DNA of 64,000 nucleotides from Blastococcus litoris (GTDB lineage Bacteria; Actinomycetota; Actinomycetes; Mycobacteriales; Geodermatophilaceae): NCBI RefSeq assembly GCF_003075095.1, contig NZ_QCZF01000003.1, positions 1 to 64,000 of the forward strand, read 5' to 3'. Shown piece by piece: positions 46,543 to 55,134 of this stretch (position 1 is its first letter; each line of letters starts with the position of its first letter). The notes under the pieces were generated by a model. It saw only the letters and a program-made list of their open reading frames with translations, ran no database searches and was not told where the DNA came from. The position numbers and the translations under genes were made by a program.

Positions 46543-48507
46543 GTGACCGACGTGCTGTGGGAGCCAACCCCCGAGAGCATCCGGAACACCCGGATGGCCG
46601 CCTTCGCCCGCTGGGTGGAGGAGCGCCGGGGCCTCTCCTTCGGGGACCCCACGGACTACGACGCGCTCTGGCGCTGGTCGGTGGACCACCTCGACCAGTT
46701 CTGGGGCGACCTCGCCCGCTGGGCCGGGCTCCTGGACGTGCCCGACGACCGCGTCCTCACCGACCGCAGCATGCCCGGCGCCGTCTGGTTCCCCGGGACG
46801 ACGGTCAACTACGCCGAGCAGGCGCTGCGGCACGCGACCGACGAGCGGCCCGCGCTGGTCGTGGTCGCCGAGGACGCCGAGCCGGTCGAGGTGCCGTGGG
46901 CGGCCCTGCGGATGCAGGTCGGCGCCTTCGCCGCCACGCTGCGCCGCCTCGGCGTCCAACGGGGGGACCGCGTCGTCGGCTACCTGCCCAACGTGCCGGA
47001 GGCGATCGTCGCCTTCCTCGGCGCCGCCGCGGTGGGCGCCGTCTGGTCCTCGTGCGCGCCCGACTTCGGCACCCGCGCCGTCCTCGACCGGTTCGCCCAG
47101 ATCGAGCCGGTCGTCCTCGTCGCCGTCGACGGCTACCGGTTCAACGGCAAGGAGCACGACCGGCGCGACGTCGTCGCCGAGCTGCGGGCCGGCCTGCCGA
47201 CGGTGCGGACGACGGTCGCCGTCCCCCGGCTCTTCCCCGGCGAGGTGCCCGACGGCGCGCTGCCGTGGGCCGAGGCCGTGCGGGACGAGCAGGAGCCGGT
47301 GTTCGAGGCGCTGCCGTTCGACTCGCCGCTCTGGATCCTCTACTCGTCCGGGACGACGGGGCTGCCGAAGGGCATCGTCCACCCGCACGGCGGCGTCGTC
47401 CTCGAGCAGCTGAAGTCGGGGCTGCTGCACCAGGATCTCGGCCCCGGCGACCGCTTCTACTGGTACACGTCGACCGCCTGGATGATGTGGAACGTCGTGG
47501 TGTCCTCGCTGCTGTCGGGGGCGACGGCGGTCGTCCACGACGGCGCGCCCGCGTACCCGGCGGTCGACGCGCAGTTCGCGCTCGCCGCCCGCGTCGGCGT
47601 CACCGTGCTGGGCACGAGCCCCGGGTACCTGGCCGCCTGCCAGAAGGCCGGCGTCCGGCCCGGCGACGACCACGACCTCTCCGCGCTCCGGGTGCTCGGG
47701 TGCACGGGATCCCCGCTGCCCGCGGCGTCCTACCACTGGGTCTACGACGCCGTCGGCACCGACCTCCAGCTGACCTCCGCCTCGGGCGGCACCGACGTGG
47801 CGACCGGCTTCATCGGCAGCTCACCGCTGCTGCCGGTCGTCGCCGGCGAGCTGCAGCGGCCGAACCTCGCGGTGGCGGTGGCGTCGTGGGACGAGGACGG
47901 CCACCCGGTGGTCGGCGAGCTCGGGGAGCTGGTGGTCACCGAGCCGATGCCCTCGATGCCGCTCTACTTCTGGAACGACCCGGGCGGCGCGCGGTACCGG
48001 GAGGCCTACTTCGAGCCGTGGCCCGGCGTCTGGCGGCACGGCGACTGGCTGGAGATCACGTCGCGCGGCACCTGCGTCATCACCGGCCGGTCGGACTCCA
48101 CGCTCAACCGCGGCGGCGTGCGCATGGGGACGGCGGACATCTACGCGGCCGTGGAGTCGGTGCCCGAGGTGCTCGACTGCGTCGTCCTCGGCGTCGAGCA
48201 GCCCGACGGCGGCTACTGGATGCCGCTGTTCGTGCAGCTGGCACCGGGGGAGGAGCTCACCGACGAGCTGGCGGGGCGGCTGAGGACGGCGATCCGCGAG
48301 CAGGCGTCGCCGCGGCACGTGCCCGACGAGATCATCGCCGTGCCGGGCGTTCCGCACACCCGCACCGGCAAGCGGCTCGAGGTGCCGCTGAAGAAGCTGT
48401 TCCAGGGCGTTGACCCGGCGCGCGCGGTCAACACCGGTGCGGTCGACGACGCCTCGCTGGTCGAGCACTACGTCGGCCTGGCCCGGGACCGTGCGTCATC
48501 GCGATGA
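46543..48507 (+). CDS. Acetoacetate-CoA ligase
   Basis: A 654-residue adenylate-forming enzyme of the acetoacetyl-CoA synthetase type, which activates acetoacetate with ATP and CoA. YSSGTTGLPKGIVH is the P-loop-like motif, SASGGTDVATGF the A5-type motif, and HRTGKRLEVPLKK-like VPHTRTGKRLEVPLKKLF near the end holds the catalytic Lys. FWNDPGGARYREAYF and WRHGDWLEITSRG are family-specific. The GTG start is divergent from the DUF2237 gene. The end overlaps the NudK-type gene on the other strand by 12 bases. Confidence 0.93.
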   Translation: MTDVLWEPTPESIRNTRMAAFARWVEERRGLSFGDPTDYDALWRWSVDHLDQFWGDLARWAGLLDVPDDRVLTDRSMPGAVWFPGTTVNYAEQALRHATDERPALVVVAEDAEPVEVPWAALRMQVGAFAATLRRLGVQRGDRVVGYLPNVPEAIVAFLGAAAVGAVWSSCAPDFGTRAVLDRFAQIEPVVLVAVDGYRFNGKEHDRRDVVAELRAGLPTVRTTVAVPRLFPGEVPDGALPWAEAVRDEQEPVFEALPFDSPLWILYSSGTTGLPKGIVHPHGGVVLEQLKSGLLHQDLGPGDRFYWYTSTAWMMWNVVVSSLLSGATAVVHDGAPAYPAVDAQFALAARVGVTVLGTSPGYLAACQKAGVRPGDDHDLSALRVLGCTGSPLPAASYHWVYDAVGTDLQLTSASGGTDVATGFIGSSPLLPVVAGELQRPNLAVAVASWDEDGHPVVGELGELVVTEPMPSMPLYFWNDPGGARYREAYFEPWPGVWRHGDWLEITSRGTCVITGRSDSTLNRGGVRMGTADIYAAVESVPEVLDCVVLGVEQPDGGYWMPLFVQLAPGEELTDELAGRLRTAIREQASPRHVPDEIIAVPGVPHTRTGKRLEVPLKKLFQGVDPARAVNTGAVDDASLVEHYVGLARDRASSR

Positions 48508-49176
48508 CGCACGGAAGGGGCCGCGCAGGGCGGCCCACTGCAGCAGCATGATCGTCTTCGCGTCGGCGATGCGGCCGTCGTCGACCATGTCCAGCGCCTC
48601 GTCGAAGGGGAGCTCCAGGACCTCGATGTCCTCGCCCTCCTCCTCGAGCCCGCCACCGGCGCCCGTGCGGTCACCGGGCCGGTAGGGCGCCGCGTAGAAG
48701 TGCAGCCGCTCGGTGACCGACCCGGGGCTCATGAACACGTCGAAGACGTGCCGCACCTCGCCGAGGGTGACCCCGAGCTCCTCCTCCGCCTCGCGGCGCA
48801 TGGCGACCTCGGGTGCGTCGTCGTCGAGCAGCCCGGCAGCGGCCTCGACGAGCATCCCGTCGGGGTGGCCGTTGACGTAGACCGGGTAGCGGAACTGGCG
48901 GGTGAGCAGCACGGTGCGGCGCTCCGGGTCGTAGGGGAGCAGGGTCGCGCCGTTGCCGCGGTCGTAGGTCTCGCGCTGCTCGGTCACCCACTCGCCGTCG
49001 CTGCGCCGACGCCGGATCGTCGTCCTCCGGAGCACGTGCCACGCCGCGGCCAGCAGTTCGACGTCCTCCACGACGACGTCCGGGTTGCCGGTCAGGTCGC
49101 GGCCGACCCGGTCCAGGCCGGTGCGGCCGCGGGAGTCGGGGACGTCGATGCCGGGGGTGCTCACGCCGGTGATCAT
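48496..49176 (-). CDS. nudK: NUDIX hydrolase, NudK-like (GDP-mannose pyrophosphatase type)
   Basis: A 226-residue NUDIX protein whose body parallels E. coli NudK closely: DGEWVTEQRETYDRGNGATLLPYD, VLLTRQFRYPVYVNGHPDGMLVEAAAGLLDDDAPEVAMRREAEEELG (the NUDIX box) and IADAKTIMLLQWAAL. NudK hydrolyses GDP-mannose and similar sugar nucleotides. The N-terminus (about 25 residues before the first homology) is extra. The ATG at 49176 has no clear ribosome site. Convergent with acetoacetate-CoA ligase. Confidence 0.85.
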   Translation of the reverse strand: MITGVSTPGIDVPDSRGRTGLDRVGRDLTGNPDVVVEDVELLAAAWHVLRRTTIRRRRSDGEWVTEQRETYDRGNGATLLPYDPERRTVLLTRQFRYPVYVNGHPDGMLVEAAAGLLDDDAPEVAMRREAEEELGVTLGEVRHVFDVFMSPGSVTERLHFYAAPYRPGDRTGAGGGLEEEGEDIEVLELPFDEALDMVDDGRIADAKTIMLLQWAALRGPFRASSR

Positions 49177-49180
49177 GCCG

Positions 49181-49196
49181 GGTGAGGCTGCTCACC
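49181..49196. promoter_or_regulatory. Inverted repeat in a divergent promoter region
   Basis: GGTGAG and CTCACC separated by GCTG form a 16-base inverted repeat between the divergent nudK-like and acyl-CoA dehydrogenase genes. It overlaps the expected promoter of either gene and may be an operator. Confidence 0.4.
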
Positions 49197-49278
49197 TCAC
49201 GGGTGACGGCGGCATGCGGCGGGCATGCCCAGCCGCCAAGGTGTACGTGATCATCCCCGCGCCGCCGAGGAGACGACG

Positions 49279-50538
49279 ATGACGTCGAACGAGACCGAGA
49301 CGCTGCAGCCCGAGCCGCCGGCGCTGCTGCCGCCGTGGCACACGCCCGGGCGGGAGAAGCTGCAGGAGCAGGCCCGCCGGTTCGCGATGGACGAGGTGCT
49401 GCCGGTCGCGAACGAGCTCGACCCGCACAAGGGCGAGATCCCGGCGTCGCTGCTGTCCCGGCTGGCCGAGCTCGGCTACTTCGGCATCACCGTCCCCGCC
49501 GAGCAGGGCGGGCTGGGCCTCGGCGTCTTCGAGTACTGCATGGTCAGCGAGGAGCTGGCCCGCGCCTGGATGTCGACGGCCAGCATCCTGGCCCGGTCGC
49601 AGGGCCTGGGCACGGCCGTGCCCGACGCCGACCGCCGGCACGACCTGATGGCCCGCAGCGCCCGCGGCGACTGGATCGGCGCCATCGCGCTGTCCGAGCC
49701 GGACGCCGGCTCGGACCTGGCCGGTGTGCAGACCCGGGCGGTGCTCGACGGCGACGAGTGGGTGGTGACCGGCCGCAAGCGCTGGTGCGGCAACGCCAAG
49801 GCCGCCGACTTCATCCAGGTGCTCGTGCGCGAGCGCGAGCCGGAGGAGGGCGAGTCGCGCTCGGCCGGCCTGCTCAACCTGCTGCTGGAGAAGGAGCGCG
49901 GGGAGTTCCCCGAGGGGCTGTCCGGGCATCCGATCGACAAGATCGGGTACCACGGCTTCCTCACCTGGGACCTGACCTTCGACGGCGTCCGCATCCCGCG
50001 CGAGAACGTGATCGACCAGGCGAAGGCCGCTCGCGAGGACAGCGACGCCGACGGCGAGGCGGCCGAGCAGGCCGGGTTCGCCGAGGCGCAGAAGTTCCTC
50101 AACACCGCCCGCGTGCACACCGCCGCCCGGGCCGTCGGGCTGGCGCGCGCCGCGCTGGAGGACTCGATCCTCTACCTGCAGGAGCGCGAGCAGTTCGGCC
50201 ACCCGATCGGCGACTTCCAGGCGCTGCGCTTCGCCGTGGCCGAGATGGCCGCGCAGATCGAGCAGTCCCGCGCCTTCTACCGCCAGGTCGCCCACCTGCT
50301 CGACCTCGGGCTGCCGGTGCACAAGGAGGCCTCGATGGTGAAGCTCGAGGCGACCGAGATGTCCATCCGCGTGACCAACCAGGCCATGCAGCTGCACGGC
50401 GGGAACGGCTACACCACCGAGCGGCAGGTCGAGCGGCACTGGCGCGACGCCCGGCTCACCACGATCTTCGAGGGCACCAGCGAGATCCAGAAGCGGATCA
50501 TCAGCGACCGCCTGCTCCCGCGTTCGCCGCTGTCCTGA
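49279..50538 (+). CDS. Acyl-CoA dehydrogenase
   Basis: A 419-residue FAD-dependent dehydrogenase. AIALSEPDAGSDLAG is the first family signature, LHGGNGYTTERQVERHWRDAR the second, and TIFEGTSEIQKRIISDRLL holds the catalytic Glu in FEGTSE. It introduces a double bond into an acyl-CoA and passes electrons to ETF; chain length is unknown. GAGGAG lies six bases before the ATG. The neighbouring acetoacetate-CoA ligase fits acyl-CoA metabolism, though the NudK gene lies between. Confidence 0.93.
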   Translation: MTSNETETLQPEPPALLPPWHTPGREKLQEQARRFAMDEVLPVANELDPHKGEIPASLLSRLAELGYFGITVPAEQGGLGLGVFEYCMVSEELARAWMSTASILARSQGLGTAVPDADRRHDLMARSARGDWIGAIALSEPDAGSDLAGVQTRAVLDGDEWVVTGRKRWCGNAKAADFIQVLVREREPEEGESRSAGLLNLLLEKERGEFPEGLSGHPIDKIGYHGFLTWDLTFDGVRIPRENVIDQAKAAREDSDADGEAAEQAGFAEAQKFLNTARVHTAARAVGLARAALEDSILYLQEREQFGHPIGDFQALRFAVAEMAAQIEQSRAFYRQVAHLLDLGLPVHKEASMVKLEATEMSIRVTNQAMQLHGGNGYTTERQVERHWRDARLTTIFEGTSEIQKRIISDRLLPRSPLS

Positions 50539-50545
50539 GCGGTGG

Positions 50546-50590
50546 TGCGCCGGTCCACCTCAGCGGGCGCGGATGAGGTGGACCGGTGCA
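50546..50590. terminator. Bidirectional hairpin between convergent genes
   Basis: TGCGCCGGTCCACCTCA and TGAGGTGGACCGGTGCA pair over 17 bases with one mismatch around an 11-base loop. It fills the 55-base gap between the convergent acyl-CoA dehydrogenase and MerR-clamp genes and probably ends both. Confidence 0.75.
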
Positions 50591-50593
50591 CGG

Positions 50594-51595
50594 TCACGGC
50601 AGGCGGATGGGCATCAGCATGGTGACGTCGTCCGGGCGGGCGGGGTCGCGCAGCGCCAGCGGGGCAATGGGGCCGTCGAGCTCGAGCACCAGCTGCCCAC
50701 CGCTGCCGACCTCGAGTGCCTCCAGCAGGAACTCCCGGTTCACGCCCATCTCGACCGGGCCGAGGGTGAGCACGGTGGCGGTCTCCTCGGCGCCGTCCGG
50801 GCCGGTCGGCACCGTGCGGGTGGGCGAGGTGGCCAGCTGCTCGCGCAGGGCGGCGACGTCGACGTCGAGCCGGTGGGCGGCGGAGTCCCGCAGGACGCGC
50901 CGGTAGTCGGGGAAGTCGTGGTCCAGCCGCCGCCCGGTCACGGTCCGGCCGGGCAGCTCGACGCCGACGTCGTCCCCGTCGAGCCGGAGGGTGACCGGGC
51001 CGTCCTCGGCGATGCCCGCGAGGACGTCGTCCACGAGGGCCACGGGGAGGAGGGCGCTGACGGTTCCGCTGACCTCGGCCCCGGACAGCGTCGACACGGC
51101 CAGGCGGTAGCGGTCGGTCGCGGCCAGCCGCGCCGCGGAGTCGTCGGCGTCCAGCAGGACGCCGGTGAGCATGGGCAGCTCGGAATCGGTGCCGACGGCG
51201 TAGCGGACGGCGCGCAGGGCGGCGGCGAGCTCGGCGGCGGTGGTGCGGACTGTCGTCACGTGCTTCTCCTGGTCGAGTAGGGCTCGGGCGTGGAGGAGCT
51301 CGCGGCGGGCGTCGGCCAGACCGTCCTCGAGGCGCGTCAGGTGCGCCGCGAGGACCTCGTCCACCATCGAGGGGTCCCGGCGGTGCTCGAGGACCCGCCC
51401 GATGTCGGCCAGGGGCAGGCCGACCCGGCGCAACCGGGCGATGAGGCGGGCGGTCAGCACCTGGTCGTCGCTGTACCAGCGGTAACCGCTCCGCGGGTCG
51501 ACGTGGGCCGGCACGAGCAGCCCGGCGCCGTCGTAGAACCGCAGGGCGCTCACCGTGAGACCCGACTCCCGGGCCGTCTGACCGATCCCCCGCAC
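50594..51595 (-). CDS. MerR-family regulator fused to two beta-sliding-clamp (DnaN) domains
   Basis: A 333-residue fusion. Residues 1-72 are a MerR winged helix (GIGQTARESGLTVSALRFYDGAGLL, GYRWYSDDQV, LRRVGLPLADIGRVLE). A helical linker follows (75-113). Residues 118-245 look like DnaN domain II, with LAATDRYRLAV and DHDFPDYRRVL. Residues 246-333 look like domain III, with MGVNREFLLEAL and the clamp ending MLMPIRLP. DnaN domain I is absent. A ligand-type role for the clamp part, or contact with replication proteins, is inference. The GTG at 51595 has GGAGG five bases upstream. It follows the MFS exporter gene by 46 bases. Confidence 0.85.
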   Translation of the reverse strand: MRGIGQTARESGLTVSALRFYDGAGLLVPAHVDPRSGYRWYSDDQVLTARLIARLRRVGLPLADIGRVLEHRRDPSMVDEVLAAHLTRLEDGLADARRELLHARALLDQEKHVTTVRTTAAELAAALRAVRYAVGTDSELPMLTGVLLDADDSAARLAATDRYRLAVSTLSGAEVSGTVSALLPVALVDDVLAGIAEDGPVTLRLDGDDVGVELPGRTVTGRRLDHDFPDYRRVLRDSAAHRLDVDVAALREQLATSPTRTVPTGPDGAEETATVLTLGPVEMGVNREFLLEALEVGSGGQLVLELDGPIAPLALRDPARPDDVTMLMPIRLP

Positions 51596-51641
51596 GTGTT
51601 CCTCCACATGACCGACCGTCCGGCCTCGACCAGGTCGAGAG

Positions 51642-52886
51642 TCAAGCACCCGCCGCGAGCGCCTCCTCGTCGGCGTGCGCGATGTGCGCGAGCTCCCGCC
51701 AGATCAGCGCGAGGATGAGCGCCGAGCCGACGAAGGCGAACCAGAACGGCCCGGTGATGCCCCAGATCCGGGCGATGACCCCGCCGAGCGCCTGGCCCGC
51801 GACGATGCCGCCGAAGACGCCGATCGAGTACAGGCTGCCGACCCGGCCCTGGAGGTGGTGCGGCACCGCCCGCATCCGGACCGTGCGCGACGTCGTCCCC
51901 CACACGAAGGCGTGCACCCCGAAGGCGAACATGATCACCATCGCGACCCACGGCGTGGTGGTGACGGCGAGGCCCAGGTGCGTGAGGGTCTCGACGACCA
52001 GGCCGACCCGCATGATCCCCGCCAGGCTGGCGTGGCGCTCCAGCCAGTCGTACCCCGCCGTCCCGGCGATCCCACCCAGGGCGCCCACCGTGGTGAGCAG
52101 GCCGAAGCCGACCGGGCCGAGGCCCAGCCGGTCGGTGGCGTAGAGGACGAGCACCGACCAGGCGGCGCCGTACGTGACGTTGAAGGTGACGATCGCCAGC
52201 GTGAGCGTGCGGACCGCGGGGTTGTGCCAGGTCCACCGGAAGCCCTCGGCGATGTCGCGGCCCACGTGGCGGGGCCCCTCCGGCGCGGGCAACCGGGGGG
52301 TCACCATCCGGGAGACCAGCAGGGCGCCCAGCAGCAGGCAGACCACCTGGACGACGAACGGCCAGGCCATGCCCAGCGCGAACAGCACCGCCCCCACCGA
52401 GGGCCCGACGAGCTGGTTCATGGTGATGGTCGCGGTCATCATGCGGGCGTTGCCGATCCCGAGATCGGCCCGCGGCACCACCATCGGCAGGAGCGTCGCG
52501 CTCGTGGTGTCGACGAACACCTCGGCGGTGCCCAGCAGGAACATCGCGACCAGGACGACGGTGGTGTCCACCGCGCCGGTGACCAGCGCCCCGACGAGGA
52601 CCACCAGGACGAGCGCGCGCACCAGGTCGACAGCGATCACGACCAGGCGCCGGTCCACGCGGTCGGCCAGGACGCCGGCGTGCAGGCCGAACAGCAGCCA
52701 CGGCAGGCGTTGCAGCAGACCGGCGAGCGCGACCAGCAACGGGTCGGAGGTCTGCGAGGCGACCAGGAGCGGGCCCGCGGCCAGGGCGATGCCGTCGCCG
52801 AGGTTGCCGACCCACGCCGAGCCGACCAGCCAGCGGAACGACGTCCCCATCCGGGCCGGCAGCACCGCGTCGACGATCCGGCCCAC
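51642..52886 (-). CDS. MFS transporter, EntS/drug-exporter-like
   Basis: A 414-residue membrane protein with about 12 hydrophobic segments and a central cytoplasmic loop (RHVGRDIAEGFRWTW). The first-loop motif GLHAGVLADRVDRRLVV is typical of major-facilitator exporters of the EntS type. Cargo is unknown. GTG start 53 bases downstream of the GH13 gene stop. The MerR-clamp regulator follows directly, suggesting it may control this exporter. Confidence 0.9.
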   Translation of the reverse strand: MGRIVDAVLPARMGTSFRWLVGSAWVGNLGDGIALAAGPLLVASQTSDPLLVALAGLLQRLPWLLFGLHAGVLADRVDRRLVVIAVDLVRALVLVVLVGALVTGAVDTTVVLVAMFLLGTAEVFVDTTSATLLPMVVPRADLGIGNARMMTATITMNQLVGPSVGAVLFALGMAWPFVVQVVCLLLGALLVSRMVTPRLPAPEGPRHVGRDIAEGFRWTWHNPAVRTLTLAIVTFNVTYGAAWSVLVLYATDRLGLGPVGFGLLTTVGALGGIAGTAGYDWLERHASLAGIMRVGLVVETLTHLGLAVTTTPWVAMVIMFAFGVHAFVWGTTSRTVRMRAVPHHLQGRVGSLYSIGVFGGIVAGQALGGVIARIWGITGPFWFAFVGSALILALIWRELAHIAHADEEALAAGA

Positions 52887-52939
52887 GAGGAGGAGACCCT
52901 AGGCGTCGCCGGGCCGGGATGCCGACACCTTTCCCGGGG

Positions 52940-54643
52940 TCAGTCGATGCGGAGCACGCGCGCCTCCCAGGGGCGCAGCAGGTCGGGGTCCTCGTCGGGG
53001 AGGTTGCCCAGCAGCAGCCGGCCTGCCCGCGCCTGCGGCAGCAGGTCGAGCAGGCGGTGGGTTCTCGCGCTGACGTTGCACACGACCAGCAGCACCTCGC
53101 TCTCCAGCGTGCGGGTGAACGCGTAGACGTCGTCGTGCTCGGGCAGCAGCATCGCGAAGTCGCCGAGCGCGACGACGGGCTCCTGGTGGCGCAGGGCGAT
53201 CAGCCGCCGGTAGTGGGCGAGCACCGAACCCGGGTCGTCGCGCTGGGCCTCGGCGTTCCACCGGACGTGGTCGGGGTTGACCGGCAGCCACGGCGTCCCG
53301 GTGGTGAAGCCGGCGTTCGGCGACGCGTCCCACTGCACCGGCGTCCGGGCGTTGTCCCGGCTCATCCGGCGCATCGCCGCCAGCACCCGCGCCGGGTCCT
53401 CGCCCGCGACCATCGCCGTCCCGAAGTGGTTGACCGACTCGACGTCGCGGAAGTCGTCGACGCTCGTGAACGGGAAGTTCGCCATCCCGAGCTCCTGGCC
53501 CTGGTAGACGTAGGGCGTCCCGCGGTGCAGGTGCAGCAGCGTGGCCAGGCAGGTGGCGGAGTCCCGGCGGTGCTCGGGTGAGTCGTCGCCGAACCGGGAG
53601 ACCGCCCGCGGCTGGTCGTGGTTGTCCCAGTAGAGGGAGTTCCAGCCGACGTCGGCCAGGCCGGCCTGCCAGCGGCCGAAGGAGGCCTTGAGGTCGCGCA
53701 TGCGCAGCGGCCGCAGGTCCCACTTCGACGACCCGTGGTCGAGGCCCACGTGCTCGAACTGGAAGACCATGTCCACCTCGGCCCGGTCCGGGGCGGTGAA
53801 CAGCCGGGCCTCCTCGACGGTCACGCCGGGCATCTCGCCGACGGTGAGGAACGCTCCGTCACGCCCGGCGAACACCTCGCGGTGCATCTCGGCGAGGAAC
53901 TCGTGGATCCGCGGCCCGCACAGGTAGGACGCCGACCCGTCGCCGAGCGACGTCCCCGGGATCGGCGGGCCGTCGTGCAGGTGCCCGTCGTCCGCGACGT
54001 CCTTGCTGATCATGTTGATGACGTCCATGCGGAAGCCGTCGACCCCGCGGTCCAGCCACCAGCGCATCATCGCGTGGACGGCCTGCCGGACCTCCGGGTT
54101 CTCCCAGTTGAGGTCGGGCTGCTTCCGGTCGAACAGGTGCAGGTAGTACTCGCCGCTGGCCTCGTCGTACTCCCACGTCGGCCCGGAGAAGAACGACTGC
54201 CAGTTGGTCGGCTCGGCACCCGGGTCGCCGCCGGCGAACCCGCCGCGCGGCGGCCGCCACCAGTACCAGTCGCGCTTCGCGGACGTGCGCGACGCCCTGC
54301 TCTCCTCGAACCAGGGGTGTTCGTCGCTGGTGTGGTTGACCACCAGGTCCATCAGCAGCTTCATCCCGCGCACGTGCAGGGCCTCGATGAGCTCGTCGAG
54401 CTGCTCGAGGGTGCCGAAGAGCGGGTCGATGCCCTGGTAGTCGCTGATGTCGTAGCCGTTGTCGGCCTGCGGCGAGGGGTAGACCGGCGAGAGCCACAGG
54501 ACGTCGACGCCGAGGTCGCTCAGGTGGTCCAGCCGCTGGAGGATGCCGCCGAGGTCGCCGATGCCGTCGCCGTCGGAGTCCTGGAAGGAGCGCGGGTAGA
54601 CCTGGTAGGCCACCGCGCTGGTCCACCAGGGGGCGGGCTCCAT
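52940..54643 (-). CDS. GH13 alpha-glucosidase (oligo-1,6-glucosidase/MalL-like)
   Basis: A 567-residue glycoside hydrolase family 13 enzyme. Region I DLVVNHTSDEHPWF, region II GFRMDVINMI with the Asp nucleophile, region III TVGEMPG with the Glu acid/base, and region IV WDNHDQPRAVSRFG are all present. Length and the QVYPRSFQDSDGDGIGDLGGI start fit alpha-glucosidases that split maltose, isomaltose or trehalose-type oligosaccharides. No signal peptide, so it acts inside the cell. The ATG overlaps the stop of the VOC gene. Confidence 0.93.
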   Translation of the reverse strand: MEPAPWWTSAVAYQVYPRSFQDSDGDGIGDLGGILQRLDHLSDLGVDVLWLSPVYPSPQADNGYDISDYQGIDPLFGTLEQLDELIEALHVRGMKLLMDLVVNHTSDEHPWFEESRASRTSAKRDWYWWRPPRGGFAGGDPGAEPTNWQSFFSGPTWEYDEASGEYYLHLFDRKQPDLNWENPEVRQAVHAMMRWWLDRGVDGFRMDVINMISKDVADDGHLHDGPPIPGTSLGDGSASYLCGPRIHEFLAEMHREVFAGRDGAFLTVGEMPGVTVEEARLFTAPDRAEVDMVFQFEHVGLDHGSSKWDLRPLRMRDLKASFGRWQAGLADVGWNSLYWDNHDQPRAVSRFGDDSPEHRRDSATCLATLLHLHRGTPYVYQGQELGMANFPFTSVDDFRDVESVNHFGTAMVAGEDPARVLAAMRRMSRDNARTPVQWDASPNAGFTTGTPWLPVNPDHVRWNAEAQRDDPGSVLAHYRRLIALRHQEPVVALGDFAMLLPEHDDVYAFTRTLESEVLLVVCNVSARTHRLLDLLPQARAGRLLLGNLPDEDPDLLRPWEARVLRID

Positions 54644-55035
54644 CAGCCCGGGAACGTGTGGTGCACGGCCTCGACGTTGTTGCCGTCGGGGTCGCGGAAG
54701 AAGACGGCGTAGTAGCCCGGGTGGTACTCCGGCCAGACGCGCGGCTCGTGCAGGATCTCCGTCCCGGCGCTCCGTGCCGCCGCGAAGACGGCGTCGACCG
54801 CCTCGCGCGACGGCGCGGAGACGGCCAGGTGCACGGGGCGGTGCCCGGTGTCGACGGCGCTGCCGAGCCACAGCCGCGGGAAGTTGTCCGGCCCGCAGAG
54901 GCCGACGACGGAGCCACCACCCCCGGGCGCCTCGTACCGCATCAGCTCGCGGACACCGCAGGGCGCGAGCACGCGGGTGTAGAACTCCGCCGCGGCGCCG
55001 ACGTCGGTGCACTGCAGTGCCAGGTGATCGAGCAT
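54643..55035 (-). CDS. VOC family (glyoxalase-like) protein
   Basis: A 130-residue VOC module: LDHLALQCTDVGAAAEFYTRVLAP begins the first half, and PVHLAVSAPSREAVDAVFAAARSAG the second, ending in YYAVFFRDPDGNNVEAVHH with the usual metal-ligand Glu. Substrate unknown. The stop overlaps the start of the GH13 gene (ATGA), so they are translationally coupled, and the set continues through the MFS exporter to the MerR-clamp gene. Confidence 0.9.
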   Translation of the reverse strand: MLDHLALQCTDVGAAAEFYTRVLAPCGVRELMRYEAPGGGGSVVGLCGPDNFPRLWLGSAVDTGHRPVHLAVSAPSREAVDAVFAAARSAGTEILHEPRVWPEYHPGYYAVFFRDPDGNNVEAVHHTFPG

Positions 55036-55134
55036 GCCGCGACGCTAGTGGCGGGTGGGGACAGGACGCACCCGGGCCTGCGCCGACCGCGAAATCCGGT
55101 GCGTCCGGCGGCAGCGGTCACCCACGATGGCGGG

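Noticed and set aside
46452-48413. Long frame overlapping the acetoacetate-CoA ligase gene on the same strand
   Set aside because: Arg/Pro-rich translation without motifs, while the overlapping frame has all ligase motifs.
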